A DNA stretch of 64,000 nt, from the NCBI RefSeq assembly GCF_000247695.1, contig NW_004624734.1, positions 9,195,293 to 9,259,292 on the forward strand, read 5' to 3'. Positions 62,061-64,000 of the stretch are shown here, one piece after another. The translations under genes and the position numbers were made by a program. Positions within the stretch are counted from its first letter, which is position 1, and each line of letters opens with the position of its first letter. Below the pieces are notes generated by a model, which saw only the letters and a program-made list of their open reading frames with translations, did no database searches and was not told where the DNA came from. The DNA comes from Heterocephalus glaber. Lineage: Eukaryota; Chordata; Mammalia; Rodentia; Bathyergidae.

Positions 62061-62244
62061 ATTTTGGATAATATTCCTTTTACAATTTTTTTTTTGGACT
62101 CTGCTTTATCTTCTTAGTCTCTTGGTTCATGTATATTTTTAAAAGAATTCTAGTCAATGTAAATGAACTATGAAAACATTACAATAAATGAAATAAAGTC
62201 ACAAAAGCTTTGTGTTTTATCATTACATTTTTACACAATGTCCA

Positions 62245-62460
62245 TTAGACAAATCCACAGAGTCAGGGAGAAAATTAGTGGTTGCCAGGAATTGGGCCAG
62301 AATGGGGCCAGAATTTTAGTGTGATGAAAATGTTCCAAAATTAAATAATGACAATGGGTACGCCACTGTGAATATACTAAAAGCAACCAAACTGTAAAGT
62401 CTAAAACAGTGAATTTCGTGGTATGTGAATTATGTCTCAATAAAGTTGTTAAAAAAAACT
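62245..62460 (+). repeat. L1M-type 3' UTR
   Basis: AGTGGTTGCCAGGAATTGGG, GTGATGAAAATGTTCCAAAA, GGTATGTGAATTATGTCTCA, then AATAAAGTTGTTAAAAAAAA: the sense 3' end of an ancient L1 with its poly(A). Confidence 0.75.
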
Positions 62461-62542
62461 TTGTATTATAGAGCCACAAACTCTATCAAAACTTTATAGT
62501 TATAAAAATTATAGTCGAATACTTTCTATAAATATTTTCACT

Positions 62543-62620
62543 GGGCTGGGGATTTAGCTCAGTGGCACCACACCTGACTGGCAAGCTCAAGGTCCTGAGT
62601 TCGATTTCCGGTACCAAAAA
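62543..62620 (+). mobile_element. tRNA-derived SINE
   Basis: GGGCTGGGGATTTAGCTCAG, GGTCCTGAGTTCGATTTCCG and GTACC with an A tail. TATTTTTTCACTG follows and TATTTTCACTG precedes it, a target duplication. Confidence 0.9.
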
Positions 62621-63512
62621 TAGATATTTTTTCACTGAAAAGTTGGGCTACACATCAGGAAAATACTTTGTTTAATACTGCCATAACTTCAATATCACTC
62701 TCCTTTTAAATTTATATTACTTGTCATCTGCATCCTTGAAAGCTGGAACAAGACTGGGCGATGAAGTCATCAGGGGTCACTGTTGAATTCTCCAAATATC
62801 TTGGCTCCTAGGAGGCTCCCAGAATTCTAACAGGTGCCTTTGCAGTATATATTGAGAGATGAGAATGAAACAGATTGTGGCCCCAACCCGAGGGCTTGCA
62901 AATCACATGTCCCATTGTGCTGAGTCTTGAGGAAGTACCCGTAGTTAATACCCACGCAGTCAACATTTTTTCCTCCTAGCCAGTAAGCATTTCTTAGTCA
63001 CTGGTGGATGGATTTTGCAGACTTTGGCTATCATGTGACAGTGGGGGTTGATTTAGGTCAGGTGATTTATTATGATCTTCAGGACAGTTGAGCCAAGCCT
63101 TTTGCCTGAAGCCGTGTCCTCAGCGAACTTGGCCTGTTTTACAATTTTGACCTGCCCTGGAATATCATTCCTCAGAGGGTGCTGATAAGCAGGTTGATAA
63201 TGAGTGCCCAGATCCTGGAGACCAGTATGGATGACAGAGGAACAATCCGAACTACCTGGCCCAGGGTTTGGCTGGCTAACCTTGGATGGGCCACTCCACG
63301 GTCACAGCTTCCAGCTCATTTTGAAAATAAATGGACCGAACTACATAATCTGTAAGACTCTTCCCACTTGAATAAATCAGCTCATTCAGGGCTTCTATAA
63401 CTTGAATTTCACAGAGCAGAACAGTTCTCATAAATTTTCACGAGCTGACATTATTTATAATAGAGTTTACTTTTTACTTTCCAAGGAAGGACAATCAAAA
63501 AATAAGACCCAG

Positions 63513-63585
63513 CCGGGGATATAGCTCAGCGGTGCCGCACCTGCCTCTCAAGCACAAGGTTCTGAGTTCCAGTACTGGAAAAAAT
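63513..63585 (+). mobile_element. tRNA-derived SINE
   Basis: GGGGATATAGCTCAGCGGTG, CTCAAGCACAAGGTTCTGAG and a (AAAT)n tail. Box B is truncated. Confidence 0.85.
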
Positions 63586-63866
63586 AAATAAACAAGCAAA
63601 TAAATAAAGCCAATAACTGCCATTTTCTATCACATCATTTCTAGGAAGAAAGGAAATATTAACTTAAAAAAAAAGGTCAAAGTCCGGTTGAAGTTCAGGT
63701 CCAGAGGTGGGAAGGAGCTGTCAACAAACAGCAAATCTTCTTCCTGGGAGGAAATGTCCTTATCTCTCTATTCTTTTCTAACCTTTCATCCTTTTTCTTG
63801 TGTTTGCCTTTGCATCTCTAATCTTGGTTTAGCTGCCAGATTAGGTAGATGCTTGAATTAGCTTTT

Positions 63867-64000
63867 TTTTTTCCATTAAGTTTATTGGTACATTTTAGGT
63901 ATAAAATACAGTTACATTCATCATTAGGATCTTGTACCTTTACATGAGTATCTTGGTTCTTATTTTTTTCCCCTTCCCCTGCCCTCCCTTTACCCCCTCC
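63867..64000 (-). mobile_element. possible L1 3' end running off the window
   Basis: Poly(T) at 63865, TTTATTGGTACATTTTAGGT, and a pyrimidine-rich 'tttttttccccttcccctg' stretch resemble the reverse complement of a rodent L1 3' UTR. It is cut by the window edge. Confidence 0.35.

Larger units (their letters stand above)
44901..64000. other. intergenic repeat bed upstream of LGMN
   Basis: 19 kb without a supported protein-coding gene. Named elements are listed separately. Unassigned stretches longer than 300 bases: 45480-45760, 47260-47640, 48434-48730, 51240-51800, 52000-52260, 59230-59700, 59890-60980 and 62630-63500. MIRs lie at about 47665-47830, 49525-49690 and 51820-51955 on +, and about 45330-45480 and 55165-55325 on -. 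The human neighbour GOLGA5 is not reached. Confidence 0.65.

Noticed and set aside
2756..63585. Recurrent tRNA-like units taken as functional tRNA genes
   Set aside because: They have boxes A and B but lack a closed acceptor stem and sound anticodon arm, carry A tails and target duplications, and occur in more than 30 diverged copies: they are SINEs.
44901..64000. Search for GOLGA5 exons as the expected next neighbour
   Set aside because: No coiled-coil golgin-84 sequence or CpG-rich start was found; in human the gap to GOLGA5 is larger than the part visible here.

Overview
This is a single-copy mammalian nuclear locus. It has split genes with GT-AG introns, sparse coding sequence and a dense load of SINEs, solo LTRs, MIR, MER20-like, MaLR-like and old L1 pieces. 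Two SINE types dominate. One is a tRNA-derived element (box A TAGCTCAGTGG, box B-like GAGTTCGATCC, then GGTACC and an A tail). The other is a B1-like 7SL-derived monomer. Together with IAP-like and other LTRs they point to a rodent, and the consensus is not that of mouse or rat; a Castorimorpha-type rodent is a guess. No prokaryotic operon, CRISPR array or phage is present.

Two protein-coding genes are supported. The last coding exon of RIN3 (RAB5 exchange factor, C-terminal RA-like domain) lies on the + strand at 1227-1544, with a short 3' UTR and a poly(A) signal at 2222. Convergent to it, on the - strand, is the complete LGMN gene (legumain, lysosomal asparaginyl endopeptidase). It has a non-coding first exon in a GC-rich promoter at about 44572-44700, then 13 coding exons from 32741 down to the stop at 12742, and a poly(A) signal at 12255-12250. 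The spliced reading frame closes without error: 1311 bases, 436 residues plus stop. The order RIN3 - LGMN matches human 14q32.12, where GOLGA5 comes next; the 19 kb beyond the LGMN promoter hold no GOLGA5 exon.

Layout: 1-2245 RIN3 3' end; 2246-12234 intergenic, with a perfect CTCF-type core at 4344, an unrecognised one-TM reading frame at 3697-4236, and LTR and MaLR-like repeats; 12235-44700 LGMN, whose introns 1 and 2 (12 kb and 8 kb) hold most of the repeats; 44701-64000 upstream intergenic repeat bed. The bed contains same-family LTR copies, a hAT element with an 8-bp target duplication, a decayed piggyBac transposase split by a 13-bp-TSD retrocopy, an EEF1A1 processed pseudogene carrying two SINEs, and L1 remnants.

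The most notable points are the piggyBac relic with a second copy of its 3' end, a (UG)19 tract 20 nt downstream of the LGMN exon 6 donor that grew from a SINE tail, altered legumain processing and glycosylation sites, direct LTR copies flanking LGMN exon 1, and the unknown membrane-protein frame. Repeat-family names come from recall of consensus sequences, not from a database search.
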